Below, one piece after another: positions 7,289-14,766 of a DNA stretch of 32,280 nt. Origin of the DNA: Mycobacterium sp. 1081908.1. Lineage in GTDB: Bacteria; Actinomycetota; Actinomycetes; Mycobacteriales; Mycobacteriaceae. The notes under the pieces were generated by a model, which had not been told where the DNA came from, made no database searches, and saw nothing but the letters and a program-made list of their open reading frames with translations. Both the position numbers and the translations under genes were made by a program. The stretch lies in NCBI RefSeq assembly GCF_001673535.1, contig NZ_LZLY01000154.1, positions 1-32,280 on the forward strand, given 5' to 3'. The stretch's first letter is position 1. Each line of letters begins with the position of its first letter.

Positions 7289-8421
7289 CCGAACGCAAGA
7301 ACCCGACGCTGGACGACCTGCCGCTGCGCGACGACCTGCGCGGCAAATCGCCGTACGGCGCGCCGCAATTGGCGGTTCCGGTGCGGCTGAACACCAACGA
7401 GAACCCACACCCGCCCACCAAGGCGCTGGTCGACGACGTGGTGCGGTCGGTGCGCGAGGCCGCCGTGGACCTGCACCGCTACCCCGACCGCGACGCGGTG
7501 GCCCTGCGCCGCGACCTGGCCGCCTACCTCACCGCGCAGACCGGGACCCCACTTGACGTCGAAAACCTCTGGGCCGCCAACGGTTCCAACGAGATCCTGC
7601 AGCAGCTGCTGCAGGCTTTCGGCGGGCCGGGTCGCACCGCGATCGGGTTCGTCCCGTCCTATTCGATGCACCCGATCATCGCCGACGGCACCCGCACCGA
7701 GTGGCTCGAGGCGGCGCGCGCCGACGACTTCAGCCTCGACGTGGATGCCGCCGTGGCCGCCGTCGTCGAACGGCGGCCCGACGTGGTGTTTGTCGCCAGC
7801 CCGAACAACCCGTCCGGGCAAAGCGTTTCGCTGGCGAAGCTGCGGCGGCTGCTCGACGTGGTGCCGGGCATCCTGATCGTCGACGAGGCCTACGGCGAGT
7901 TCTCCTCGCGGCCCAGCGCGGTGGCGCTGGTCGAGGAGTATCCGACCAAGCTCGTCGTCACCCGCACCATGAGCAAGGCGTTCGCGTTCGCCGGCGGGCG
8001 GCTCGGGTACCTGATCGCCACGCCGGCGATGATCGACGCGATGCTGCTGGTGCGGCTGCCGTATCACCTGTCGTCGGTCACCCAGGCCGCCGCCCGGGCC
8101 GCGCTGCGGCACGCCGACGACACCCTGGGCAGCGTGGCCACCCTGATCGCCGAGCGGGAACGCGTCACAACGGCGTTGAGCGGCATGGGGTTTCGGGTGG
8201 TCCCGAGCGACGCGAACTTCGTGCTGTTCGGCGAGTTCGCCGACGCGCCGGCCGCCTGGCAGCGCTACCTGGAGGCCGGCGTCCTGATCCGCGACGTCGG
8301 GATCCCCGGCTACCTGCGCGCCACGACCGGCCTGGCCGAGGAGAACGACGTCTTCCTGCGGGCCAGCGCCCAGATCGCGGCCACCGAACTGGCCCCAGCC
8401 ACCTCTGTAGGAGCCCCGTGA
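7285..8421 (+). CDS. hisC: Histidinol-phosphate aminotransferase
   Basis: This PLP enzyme transfers the amino group of glutamate to imidazole-acetol phosphate, giving histidinol phosphate. The protein is 378 residues. It shows the class I/II aminotransferase pattern: RLNTNENPHPP near the start, AANGSNEILQQLL, SPNNPSGQ, IVDEAYGEF, and the PLP-binding lysine at about residue 231 in TMSKAFAFAGGRLGY, with the phosphate-contacting arginine in GGRLG. The GTG start at 7285 overlaps the hisD stop (GTGA), showing coupling. Its end overlaps hisB and contains the hisB ribosome binding site. Mycobacteria often carry a second HisC-like enzyme elsewhere; this copy sits in the operon and is the likely dedicated one. 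Confidence 0.97.
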   Translation: MTERKNPTLDDLPLRDDLRGKSPYGAPQLAVPVRLNTNENPHPPTKALVDDVVRSVREAAVDLHRYPDRDAVALRRDLAAYLTAQTGTPLDVENLWAANGSNEILQQLLQAFGGPGRTAIGFVPSYSMHPIIADGTRTEWLEAARADDFSLDVDAAVAAVVERRPDVVFVASPNNPSGQSVSLAKLRRLLDVVPGILIVDEAYGEFSSRPSAVALVEEYPTKLVVTRTMSKAFAFAGGRLGYLIATPAMIDAMLLVRLPYHLSSVTQAAARAALRHADDTLGSVATLIAERERVTTALSGMGFRVVPSDANFVLFGEFADAPAAWQRYLEAGVLIRDVGIPGYLRATTGLAEENDVFLRASAQIAATELAPATSVGAP

Positions 8422-9035
8422 GCACCCAAACACGCCGCGCGCGAATCGAACGGCGCACCAAGGAATCCGACATCGTCGTCGAGCTCGACCTCGACGGCAC
8501 CGGGCAGGTCGAGGTCGACACCGGTGTGCCGTTCTACGACCACATGCTGACGGCGCTGGGCAGCCACGCCAGCTTCGACCTGACGGTGCGCACCAAGGGC
8601 GACGTCGAGATCGAGGGCCACCACACCATCGAGGACACCGCCATCGCGCTGGGCCAGGCGCTCGGGCAGGCACTTGGCGACAAGAAGGGCATCCGCCGTT
8701 TCGGGGACGCCTTCATCCCGATGGACGAGGCGCTGGCCCACGCCGCGGTCGACGTGTCCGGGCGGCCGTACTGCGTGCACACCGGCGAGCCGGATCACCT
8801 GCAGCACACCACGATCACCGGCAGCGCGGTGCCGTATCACACCGTCGTCAACCGGCACGTGTTCGAAACGCTGGCCTCCAACGCCAAGATCGCGCTGCAC
8901 GTGCGCGTCCTGCACGGCCGCGACCCGCACCACATCACCGAGGCCGAGTACAAGGCGGTGGCCCGCGCGCTGCGTCAGGCCGTCGAGCTCGACCCCCGCG
9001 TGTCGGGTGTGCCGTCCACCAAAGGTGTTCTGTGA
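8418..9035 (+). CDS. hisB: Imidazoleglycerol-phosphate dehydratase
   Basis: This manganese enzyme dehydrates imidazoleglycerol phosphate to imidazole-acetol phosphate. The protein is 205 residues and monofunctional; it has no fused histidinol phosphatase domain as in E. coli. The metal-binding histidine clusters are clear: FYDHMLTALGSHASFDL, EIEGHHTIEDTAIALGQAL, PYHTVVNRHVFETLA and GRDPHHITEAEYKAVARAL. The GTG at 8418 overlaps the hisC stop by four bases and is preceded by GTAGGAG (8406-8412), a good ribosome binding site that decides the start against longer in-frame extensions into hisC. Confidence 0.97.
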   Translation: MSTQTRRARIERRTKESDIVVELDLDGTGQVEVDTGVPFYDHMLTALGSHASFDLTVRTKGDVEIEGHHTIEDTAIALGQALGQALGDKKGIRRFGDAFIPMDEALAHAAVDVSGRPYCVHTGEPDHLQHTTITGSAVPYHTVVNRHVFETLASNAKIALHVRVLHGRDPHHITEAEYKAVARALRQAVELDPRVSGVPSTKGVL

Positions 9036-9649
9036 CCAAATCTGTTGTGGTGCTCGACTACGGCTCGGGCAACCTGCGGTCGGCGCAACGCGCGCTGCAG
9101 CGGGTCGGCGCGTCGGTCGAGGTGACCGCCGATCCGGCGGCCGCGGCGGCCGCCGACGGGCTGGTGGTGCCGGGGGTCGGCGCCTTCGAGGCCTGCATGA
9201 CGGGCCTGCGGAAAGTCGGGGGAGACCGGATCATCGCCGAGCGGGTGTCCGCCGGGCGCCCCGTGCTGGGTGTGTGCGTGGGCATGCAGATCCTGTTCGC
9301 CCGCGGGGTGGAATTCGGGGTGGAGACCAGGGGCTGCGGGCAGTGGCCGGGGGCCGTCACCCGGCTGGACGCCCCGGTGATCCCGCACATGGGCTGGAAC
9401 GTGGTGGATCCCGCGCCCGGCAGCGCGCTGTTCAAGGGGCTCGCCGCCGACGCCCGGTTCTATTTCGTGCACTCCTACGCCGCGCAGCGCTGGGAGGGTT
9501 CGGAAGAGGCGGTGCTGACGTGGGCGACCCACCAGGTGCCATTCTTGGCCGCCGTCGAGGAGGGGCCGCTGGCCGCCACCCAATTCCACCCGGAGAAGAG
9601 CGGCGACGCGGGTGCGGCCGTGCTGAGCAATTGGGTTGAGGGACTGTAG
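9032..9649 (+). CDS. hisH: Imidazole glycerol phosphate synthase, glutaminase subunit
   Basis: HisH hydrolyses glutamine and passes ammonia to HisF, which makes imidazoleglycerol phosphate and AICAR from PRFAR. The protein is 205 residues, a class I glutamine amidotransferase. It shows DYGSGNLRSAQRAL at the N-terminus, the oxyanion region PGVGAFEACM, the nucleophile Cys82 in GVCVGMQILF, and the catalytic His186 and Glu188 in QFHPEKSG. The GTG start overlaps the hisB stop by four bases and the stop abuts the hisA ATG directly. Its partner hisF is two genes downstream. Confidence 0.97.
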   Translation: MTKSVVVLDYGSGNLRSAQRALQRVGASVEVTADPAAAAAADGLVVPGVGAFEACMTGLRKVGGDRIIAERVSAGRPVLGVCVGMQILFARGVEFGVETRGCGQWPGAVTRLDAPVIPHMGWNVVDPAPGSALFKGLAADARFYFVHSYAAQRWEGSEEAVLTWATHQVPFLAAVEEGPLAATQFHPEKSGDAGAAVLSNWVEGL

Positions 9650-10384
9650 ATGCCACTGATTCTGTTACCGGCCGTCGACGTGGTCGACGGCCGCGCCGTG
9701 CGCCTGGTGCAAGGCAAGGCCGGCAGCGAGACCGAGTACGGCTCGGCGCTGGACGCCGCGCTGGGCTGGCAGCGCGACGGGGCCGAGTGGATCCACCTGG
9801 TCGACCTGGACGCGGCGTTCGGCCGCGGCTCCAACCGCGAGCTGCTCGCCGACGTGGTGGGAAAGCTCGACGTGAAGGTGGAGCTGTCCGGCGGGATCCG
9901 CGACGACGACTCGCTGGCGGCGGCGCTGGCCACCGGCTGCGCGCGGGTCAACCTCGGCACCGCGGCGCTGGAGAACCCGCACTGGTGCGCGCGCGCGATC
10001 GAACAACACGGCGACAAGGTGGCCGTCGGGCTCGACGTGCAAATCGTCGACGGCCAGCACCGGCTGCGCGGGCGCGGCTGGGAGACCGACGGCGGCGACC
10101 TGTGGGAGGTGCTGGAACGCCTTGACGGTCAAGGGTGTTCGCGGTTCGTGGTCACCGACGTCACCAAGGACGGCACCCTGGGCGGACCCAATCTCGAGCT
10201 GCTGGGCGCGGTGGCCGACCGCACCGAGGTCCCGGTGATCGCGTCGGGCGGCGTGTCGAGCCTGGACGACCTGCGCGCCATCGCCACGCTCACCGACCGC
10301 GGGGTCGAGGGCGCCATCGTGGGCAAGGCCCTCTACGCCGGGCGGTTCACCCTGCCGCAGGCCCTGGCCGCGATGAGGGCGTAA
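9650..10384 (+). CDS. priA: Phosphoribosyl isomerase A (bifunctional HisA/TrpF)
   Basis: A 244-residue beta/alpha barrel that isomerises ProFAR to PRFAR in histidine synthesis. In actinobacteria the same protein (PriA) also isomerises phosphoribosylanthranilate for tryptophan. The acid/base residues are Asp10 (PAVDVVDGRAVRL) and Asp174 (TDVTKDGTLGGPN). Arg18, Arg142 and Trp144 (RGRGWETDGGD) correspond to the PriA residues known from M. tuberculosis to switch between the two substrates. No separate trpF lies among the trp genes here, which supports the double role, although trpF could be elsewhere. The ATG follows the hisH stop directly. Commonly annotated hisA. Confidence 0.95.
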   Translation: MPLILLPAVDVVDGRAVRLVQGKAGSETEYGSALDAALGWQRDGAEWIHLVDLDAAFGRGSNRELLADVVGKLDVKVELSGGIRDDDSLAAALATGCARVNLGTAALENPHWCARAIEQHGDKVAVGLDVQIVDGQHRLRGRGWETDGGDLWEVLERLDGQGCSRFVVTDVTKDGTLGGPNLELLGAVADRTEVPVIASGGVSSLDDLRAIATLTDRGVEGAIVGKALYAGRFTLPQALAAMRA

Positions 10385-10388
10385 CGGC

Positions 10389-11201
10389 ATGGACCTGAAC
10401 GCAATGGTGTCGCCGTTGGTCGACAAGGCGTCCGTCATCCTCGACGCCGCGGTGCCGCGCTTCCTGGAGGGCCACCGCGCCGATTCCGCGGTTGCCAAGA
10501 AGGGCAACGACTTCGCCACCGAGATCGACCTCGCGATCGAGCGGCAGGTCGTCACCGCGCTGCAAGCCACCACCGGGATCGGGGTGCACGGCGAGGAGTT
10601 CGGCGGCACCGACGTGAACTCGCCGTGGGTGTGGGTGGTGGATCCCGTCGACGGCACGTTCAACTACGCGGCCGGGTCGCCGATGGCCGCGATCCTGCTG
10701 GCCCTGCTGCACGACGGCGAGCCGGTCGCGGGCCTGACCTGGCTGCCGTTCATCGGCGAGCGTTACACCGCGATCGCCGGCGGCTCGCTGATCAAAAACG
10801 GTGCGCCGCAACCGCCGCTGGAGACCACGCAGCTCGGCGACAGCCTGGTCGCGGTCGGAACGTTCAGCGCCGACTCGCGCGGCCGGTTCCCGGGCCGCTA
10901 CCGGCTCGCCCTGCTGGAGAACCTGAGCCGGGTCTCGTCGCGGCTGCGCATGCACGGCTCCACCGGCATCGACCTCGTCTACGTCGCGGACGGAATCGTC
11001 GGCGCCGCAATAAGCTTCGGTGGCCACGTGTGGGACCACGCCGCCGGGGTGGCGCAGGTGCGGTCCGCGGGCGGCATCGTCACCGACCTCGCCGGCAAAC
11101 CGTGGACGCCCGAGTCGGATTCGGTGCTGGCCGCGGCGCCTGGCGCGCACGGCGAGGTCCTCGAGATCCTGCGCGCCGTCGGCGATCGCGAGGACTACTG
11201 A
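10389..11201 (+). CDS. impA: Inositol monophosphatase-family phosphatase (ImpA-like)
   Basis: A 270-residue magnesium-dependent phosphatase of the inositol monophosphatase family. Both metal-site signatures are present: the N-terminal DPVDGTFNY in WVVDPVDGTFNYAAG, preceded by HGEEFGG, and the C-terminal FGGHVWDHAAGVAQVRSAGG. M. tuberculosis has impA at this position between hisA and hisF. Its place in the operon suggests either inositol-phosphate hydrolysis or a histidinol-phosphate phosphatase role, since HisB lacks that domain; actinobacterial HisN enzymes belong to this same superfamily. The sequence alone does not decide. The start lies 4 bases after the priA stop and the hisF ATG follows one base after its stop. 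Confidence 0.92.
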   Translation: MDLNAMVSPLVDKASVILDAAVPRFLEGHRADSAVAKKGNDFATEIDLAIERQVVTALQATTGIGVHGEEFGGTDVNSPWVWVVDPVDGTFNYAAGSPMAAILLALLHDGEPVAGLTWLPFIGERYTAIAGGSLIKNGAPQPPLETTQLGDSLVAVGTFSADSRGRFPGRYRLALLENLSRVSSRLRMHGSTGIDLVYVADGIVGAAISFGGHVWDHAAGVAQVRSAGGIVTDLAGKPWTPESDSVLAAAPGAHGEVLEILRAVGDREDY

Positions 11202-11202
11202 G

Positions 11203-11988
11203 ATGTACTCGGGTACCGGCCTTGCCGTGCGCGTGATCCCGTGCCTGGACGTCGACGCCGGGCGGGTGGTCAAGGGCGTCAACTTCGAAAACCTGCGCGA
11301 TGCCGGCGATCCGGTGGAGCTGGCGGCGGCCTACGACGCGGAAGGCGCCGACGAGCTGACCTTCCTGGATGTGACGGCGTCGTCGTCGGGCCGGGCGACC
11401 ATGCTCGACGTGGTGCGCCGCACCGCCGAGCAGGTGTTCATCCCGCTCACGGTCGGCGGCGGGGTGCGCACCGTGGCCGACGTCGACACCCTGCTGCGCG
11501 CGGGGGCCGACAAGGTCTCCGTCAACACCGCCGCGATCGCCCGCCCAGACCTGCTCGCCGAGATGGCAACCCAATTCGGCTCGCAGTGCATCGTGTTGTC
11601 CGTCGACGCCCGCACGGTGCCCGCCGGATCGGCGCCGACGCCGTCGGGCTGGGAGGTGACCACCCACGGCGGGCGCCGGGGCACCGGCATCGACGCCGTC
11701 GAGTGGGCGGCCCGCGGTGCCGACCTCGGGGTGGGGGAGATCCTGCTCAACTCGATGGACGCCGACGGCACCAAGGCGGGGTTCGACCTGCCGATGCTGC
11801 GCGCGGTCCGCGCGGCGGTCACCGTGCCGGTGATCGCCAGCGGGGGAGCCGGGGCGGTGGGGCACTTCGCGCCGGCGGTCGCGGCCGGGGCCGATGCGGT
11901 GTTGGCGGCCAGCGTCTTTCATTTCCGCGAGCTGACCATCGGGCAGGTGAAGGCCGCGATGGCGGCGGAACGGATCACGGTCCGATGA
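11203..11988 (+). CDS. hisF: Imidazole glycerol phosphate synthase, cyclase subunit
   Basis: HisF uses ammonia from HisH to close the imidazole ring, giving imidazoleglycerol phosphate plus AICAR. The protein is 261 residues and a beta/alpha barrel related to PriA. It shows VRVIPCLDVDAGRVVKGVNF with the catalytic aspartate, FLDVTASSSGR, the phosphate-binding VGGGVRTVADV, VSVDAR, GEILLNSMDADGTKAGFDL with the second catalytic aspartate, and PVIASGGAGAVGHF. The ATG at 11203 is one base after the impA stop; the open frame extends upstream only as a shadow inside impA. Its end overlaps hisI by four bases (ATGA). Confidence 0.97.
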   Translation: MYSGTGLAVRVIPCLDVDAGRVVKGVNFENLRDAGDPVELAAAYDAEGADELTFLDVTASSSGRATMLDVVRRTAEQVFIPLTVGGGVRTVADVDTLLRAGADKVSVNTAAIARPDLLAEMATQFGSQCIVLSVDARTVPAGSAPTPSGWEVTTHGGRRGTGIDAVEWAARGADLGVGEILLNSMDADGTKAGFDLPMLRAVRAAVTVPVIASGGAGAVGHFAPAVAAGADAVLAASVFHFRELTIGQVKAAMAAERITVR

Positions 11989-12332
11989 CGCTCGACCCGA
12001 AGATCGCCGCGCGGCTGAAGCGCAACGCCGAAGGACTGGTGACCGCCGTCGTGCAGGAGCGCGGCAGCGGCGACGTGCTCATGGTCGCCTGGATGGACGA
12101 CGACGCGCTGGCCCGCACCCTGGAAACCCGTGAGGCCACGTACTATTCGCGGTCCCGCGGCGAACAGTGGATCAAGGGGGCGACGTCCGGGCACACCCAG
12201 CACGTGCATTCGGTGCGACTGGACTGCGACGGCGACACCGTGCTGCTCACCGTCGACCAGGTTGGCGGCGCCTGCCACACCGGCGATCACAGCTGTTTCG
12301 ACGCCGACCAGCTGCTGGGGCCCGACAGCTAG
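11985..12332 (+). CDS. hisI: Phosphoribosyl-AMP cyclohydrolase
   Basis: This zinc enzyme opens the adenine ring of phosphoribosyl-AMP, the third step of histidine synthesis. The protein is 115 residues, the monofunctional form; the pyrophosphohydrolase HisE is not fused and is not in this window. Motifs include VLMVAWMDDDALARTLET, ATYYSRSRGEQWIKG, SGHTQHV, the metal-binding aspartate region LDCDGDTVLLTVDQ, and the cysteine motif GACHTGDHSCF. It is the last gene of the his operon. Its TAG shares a CTAG with the end of the opposing kinase gene, so the two transcription units overlap by four bases with no terminator between. Confidence 0.97.
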   Translation: MTLDPKIAARLKRNAEGLVTAVVQERGSGDVLMVAWMDDDALARTLETREATYYSRSRGEQWIKGATSGHTQHVHSVRLDCDGDTVLLTVDQVGGACHTGDHSCFDADQLLGPDS

Positions 12333-13852
12333 CTCGGCGCGACGTCCAGCCCGGTGGCCGCGGCGATCGCGGCGCGCGCCCACTCGTGGCGAAACACCGC
12401 CGGCGCGATGCGGTCCCGGCGAATGAGCTCCAAATCGATCGCCTTCCCGGTGAGCGCCGCGTTGGGCACCCGGAAGGAAAAGGCCGGCTCGTCGGTGGCC
12501 ACCGCCAGGATCGCGTCGCTGTCGGTGAAATGGTTTGCGACCATGACGTTTTCGGCCCATTTGAACGGCTTGAGGCCGCCGAAGTTCGGGACGTACACCA
12601 CCCACAGCCGGGTGCCGCGCCCGTTGTAGAGATTGGTGAGGGCGCGGTTCACCGCGTCGTGCTCGAGCGGCCCGAGCACGCCCGACTGATCGGTGATCTG
12701 GCCCGCCAGCTGGATCGCCGCCGGCGCCGGGGCCGGAGCGGGATTGCCGGGCTGCAGCGGCGCCGCCGACGCCGTTGGTGCTCCGGGGTTGTGCCGGTGG
12801 TTTCGGGCGCCGAGGGCGCGGATCCCGAAGTAGGCGCCCACCGCGACCACCGCGATCGCGACCAGCGCGGCGATCGCCACCAGCGGTCCCCGCCCGCCGC
12901 CAGGCTTAGCGGCCGGCGGCGGCGGCGCGCTCTTCGGCTTCTCGATCACCGCCGTCGGCGCGGCGATGACCTCGGTGGGGCCGGCCGTCACCTCCGACGC
13001 GGCGGTGTTGAGCCCGCTGCCCAGCGCCGCGGCGAAATCGGCGCACGTGCCGAAGCGGTCGTCGGGTTTCTTGGCCAGCGCCTTGGCGATGGCGCCGTCG
13101 AGGTCGGCCAGCTCGGGCCGGCGCTCGCTGATGTTCGGCGGCGGCGCGGACAGGTGCTGGGTGATGACCACCGCCGGGTTGGAGTGGCGAAACGGGGCGG
13201 ACCCGGCCAGCAGGTCGAAGGCGGTGCAGCCCAGCGCGTATTGGTCGGCCCGCCCGTCCACATCGAGCCCCTGCAGCTGTTCGGGCGCGCAGTACGCCGT
13301 GGTGCCCACCAACATGTTGGTCGCGGTCAAACCGCTGATGTCGCCCAGTTCGCGGGCGATGCCGAAGTCCGCGAGCAGGATCCGTCGTTTGGGGCTCGCC
13401 TCGGTCAGCAGGATGTTGGCCGGTTTGACGTCGCGATGCAGCAGCCCGCGCGAATGGGCGTAGTCCAGCGCGTCGGCGACGGCCGAAATGATCGCGACCA
13501 CATCGGCTTTCGGCATCCCGGAGGGGTACTGAGTCCGCAGTAGTTTCGCGGCGTCGGTTCCCTCCACGTAGTCCATCGAGATCCACAGCTGACCGTTGTA
13601 TTCGCCGCGGTCGTGGATGCCGACGATGTGCTCGTTGTACAGGCTCGCCGCCAGGTCGGCCTCGCGGTTGAAGCGCTGGCGAAATTCGTCGTTCGCGGTC
13701 AGCTCGCGGGGCAGGATCTTGAGGGCATCGCGCCGCGGCAGCCGCGGGTGCTGCGCCAGATACACCTGGCCCATGCCGCCGGTCCCCAGCCGCCGAATGA
13801 TCGTGTATCCGGCGAACACCTGTCCTTCGGTCAGGCCGTCGCTTTCTGGCAT
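12329..13852 (-). CDS. Transmembrane Ser/Thr protein kinase with extracellular TPM-like domain
   Basis: A 507-residue receptor-type Hanks kinase. The N-terminal kinase domain (about 13-280) is complete: glycine loop GTGGMG (23-28), Lys45, catalytic HRDVKPAN with Asp141, DFG at 162-164, a Thr-containing activation loop, and APE at 189-191. A juxtamembrane linker rich in Pro, Ala and Thr follows, then one membrane helix at about 323-345. The outer part (350-507) has a Pro/Ala linker and a domain resembling the TPM family: QITDQSGVLGPLEHDAVNRA, LWVVYVPNFGG and DAILAVATDEPAFSFRVP. This suggests a surface sensor domain. It is not one of the classical PknA-L kinases that I recognise. Activity is very likely; the signal is unknown. 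It overlaps hisI tail to tail. Confidence 0.92.
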   Translation of the reverse strand: MPESDGLTEGQVFAGYTIIRRLGTGGMGQVYLAQHPRLPRRDALKILPRELTANDEFRQRFNREADLAASLYNEHIVGIHDRGEYNGQLWISMDYVEGTDAAKLLRTQYPSGMPKADVVAIISAVADALDYAHSRGLLHRDVKPANILLTEASPKRRILLADFGIARELGDISGLTATNMLVGTTAYCAPEQLQGLDVDGRADQYALGCTAFDLLAGSAPFRHSNPAVVITQHLSAPPPNISERRPELADLDGAIAKALAKKPDDRFGTCADFAAALGSGLNTAASEVTAGPTEVIAAPTAVIEKPKSAPPPPAAKPGGGRGPLVAIAALVAIAVVAVGAYFGIRALGARNHRHNPGAPTASAAPLQPGNPAPAPAPAAIQLAGQITDQSGVLGPLEHDAVNRALTNLYNGRGTRLWVVYVPNFGGLKPFKWAENVMVANHFTDSDAILAVATDEPAFSFRVPNAALTGKAIDLELIRRDRIAPAVFRHEWARAAIAAATGLDVAPS

Positions 13853-13868
13853 GTGAGCATGGTACTGA

Positions 13869-13880
13869 GGGCCTAGGCCC
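13869..13880. promoter_or_regulatory. 12-base perfect palindrome in divergent intergenic region
   Basis: GGGCCTAGGCCC lies in the 52-base gap between the divergent kinase and AraC-type genes. It may be an operator, but GC-rich palindromes of this length can occur by chance. Confidence 0.25.
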
Positions 13881-13904
13881 GAAGATGGCAGAAAGGACGT
13901 GCCC

Positions 13905-14759
13905 GTGGTGTATGGGCCCGCGCTGTATCGGCCGCCACCGCCGCTGGCCGAGCACGTCGAATTCTTCGGCCATTGGCGACACAGCGGGCCCGACTACCGA
14001 AGCCGGGCGCTGCCGCGCGGGGCGGTGACCATCGTCTTCGACGTGGGGCGGCGACAGCGGTTGGACTTCTACGCCGCCGACGGTCGCACCCGTTTGACGG
14101 TCCCGCCCGCGGTCGTGACCGGACCGCACCGCGCCGCGTACATCACCGACATCGCGGCCGACGAGCCCGCCATGGCCGTTCACTTCCGGCCCGGGGGCGC
14201 GTTTCCGTTTCTCGGAATCCCGCTCGGCGACCTGCAAGACGTGGCCGTCGGGCTCGATGACATCTGGGGGCGCAGCGGCCACGAACTGCACGAGCGCCTG
14301 ATCGACGCCCCCTCGGTCGCCGCCCGATTCGGCATCCTCGAACGCTTCCTGCTCTCGCGGGCCCGGTTCGCCGTGCGCCGCGACCCGGCCGTCGCCGCCG
14401 CGCTGGCCGCCATCGAGGCCAACCCGTCCGTTCGGATGGCGGAAGTGCGTCGACTGACCGGGCTGTCGACCAAGCGGATGATCGCGCTGTTCCGGGCGGA
14501 GGTCGGCCTGGGGCCCAAGGCCTACGCGCGGGTCCGTCGCCTGCAGGCGACGCTGCGCCAGCTCGCGGCGGGAACGGCGGGCGGTGCGCGGATCGCGGCC
14601 GACACCGGCCATTTCGATCAGGCGCACTTCGTTCGTGAGTTCCGATCGTTCACCGCGATGACGCCGACGCAGTACCGAAAGCAGCGGCTCGTGTTGCCCA
14701 GCCACGTCCCCGCGGAGCGGCACAAAAATCCAATACCGGCGGCGCCCGCGTCGTCATGA
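13905..14759 (+). CDS. AraC-family transcriptional regulator
   Basis: A regulator of about 284 residues. The N-terminal part (YRPPPPLAEHVEFFGHWR, then LPRGAVTIVFDVG, GPHRAAYITD, AVHFRPGGAFPFLGIPLGDL) is the sensor region typical of a group of AraC proteins that lack a clear cupin. The C-terminal AraC HTH covers about 180-265: MAEVRRLTGLSTKRMIALFRAEVGLGPKAYARVRRLQ, shown here in two overlapping helices, then AADTGHFDQAHFVREFRSFT and MTPTQYRKQ. The first possible GTG is 13899; I prefer the GTG at 13905 because AGGA at 13894-13897 then lies seven bases upstream. It is divergent from the kinase and followed 7 bases later by a methyltransferase gene, its most likely partner. Confidence 0.88.
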   Translation: MVYGPALYRPPPPLAEHVEFFGHWRHSGPDYRSRALPRGAVTIVFDVGRRQRLDFYAADGRTRLTVPPAVVTGPHRAAYITDIAADEPAMAVHFRPGGAFPFLGIPLGDLQDVAVGLDDIWGRSGHELHERLIDAPSVAARFGILERFLLSRARFAVRRDPAVAAALAAIEANPSVRMAEVRRLTGLSTKRMIALFRAEVGLGPKAYARVRRLQATLRQLAAGTAGGARIAADTGHFDQAHFVREFRSFTAMTPTQYRKQRLVLPSHVPAERHKNPIPAAPASS

Positions 14760-14766
14760 TCGGCAC

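Noticed and set aside
5516..7408. 630-codon minus-strand frame opposite hisD
   Set aside because: Shadow of a GC-rich gene; His/Gly/Arg-rich composition and no family motifs, while hisD is certain on the plus strand.
12906..14723. 605-codon minus-strand frame across the kinase and AraC-type genes
   Set aside because: Spans two confidently identified genes in a different frame and lacks motifs.
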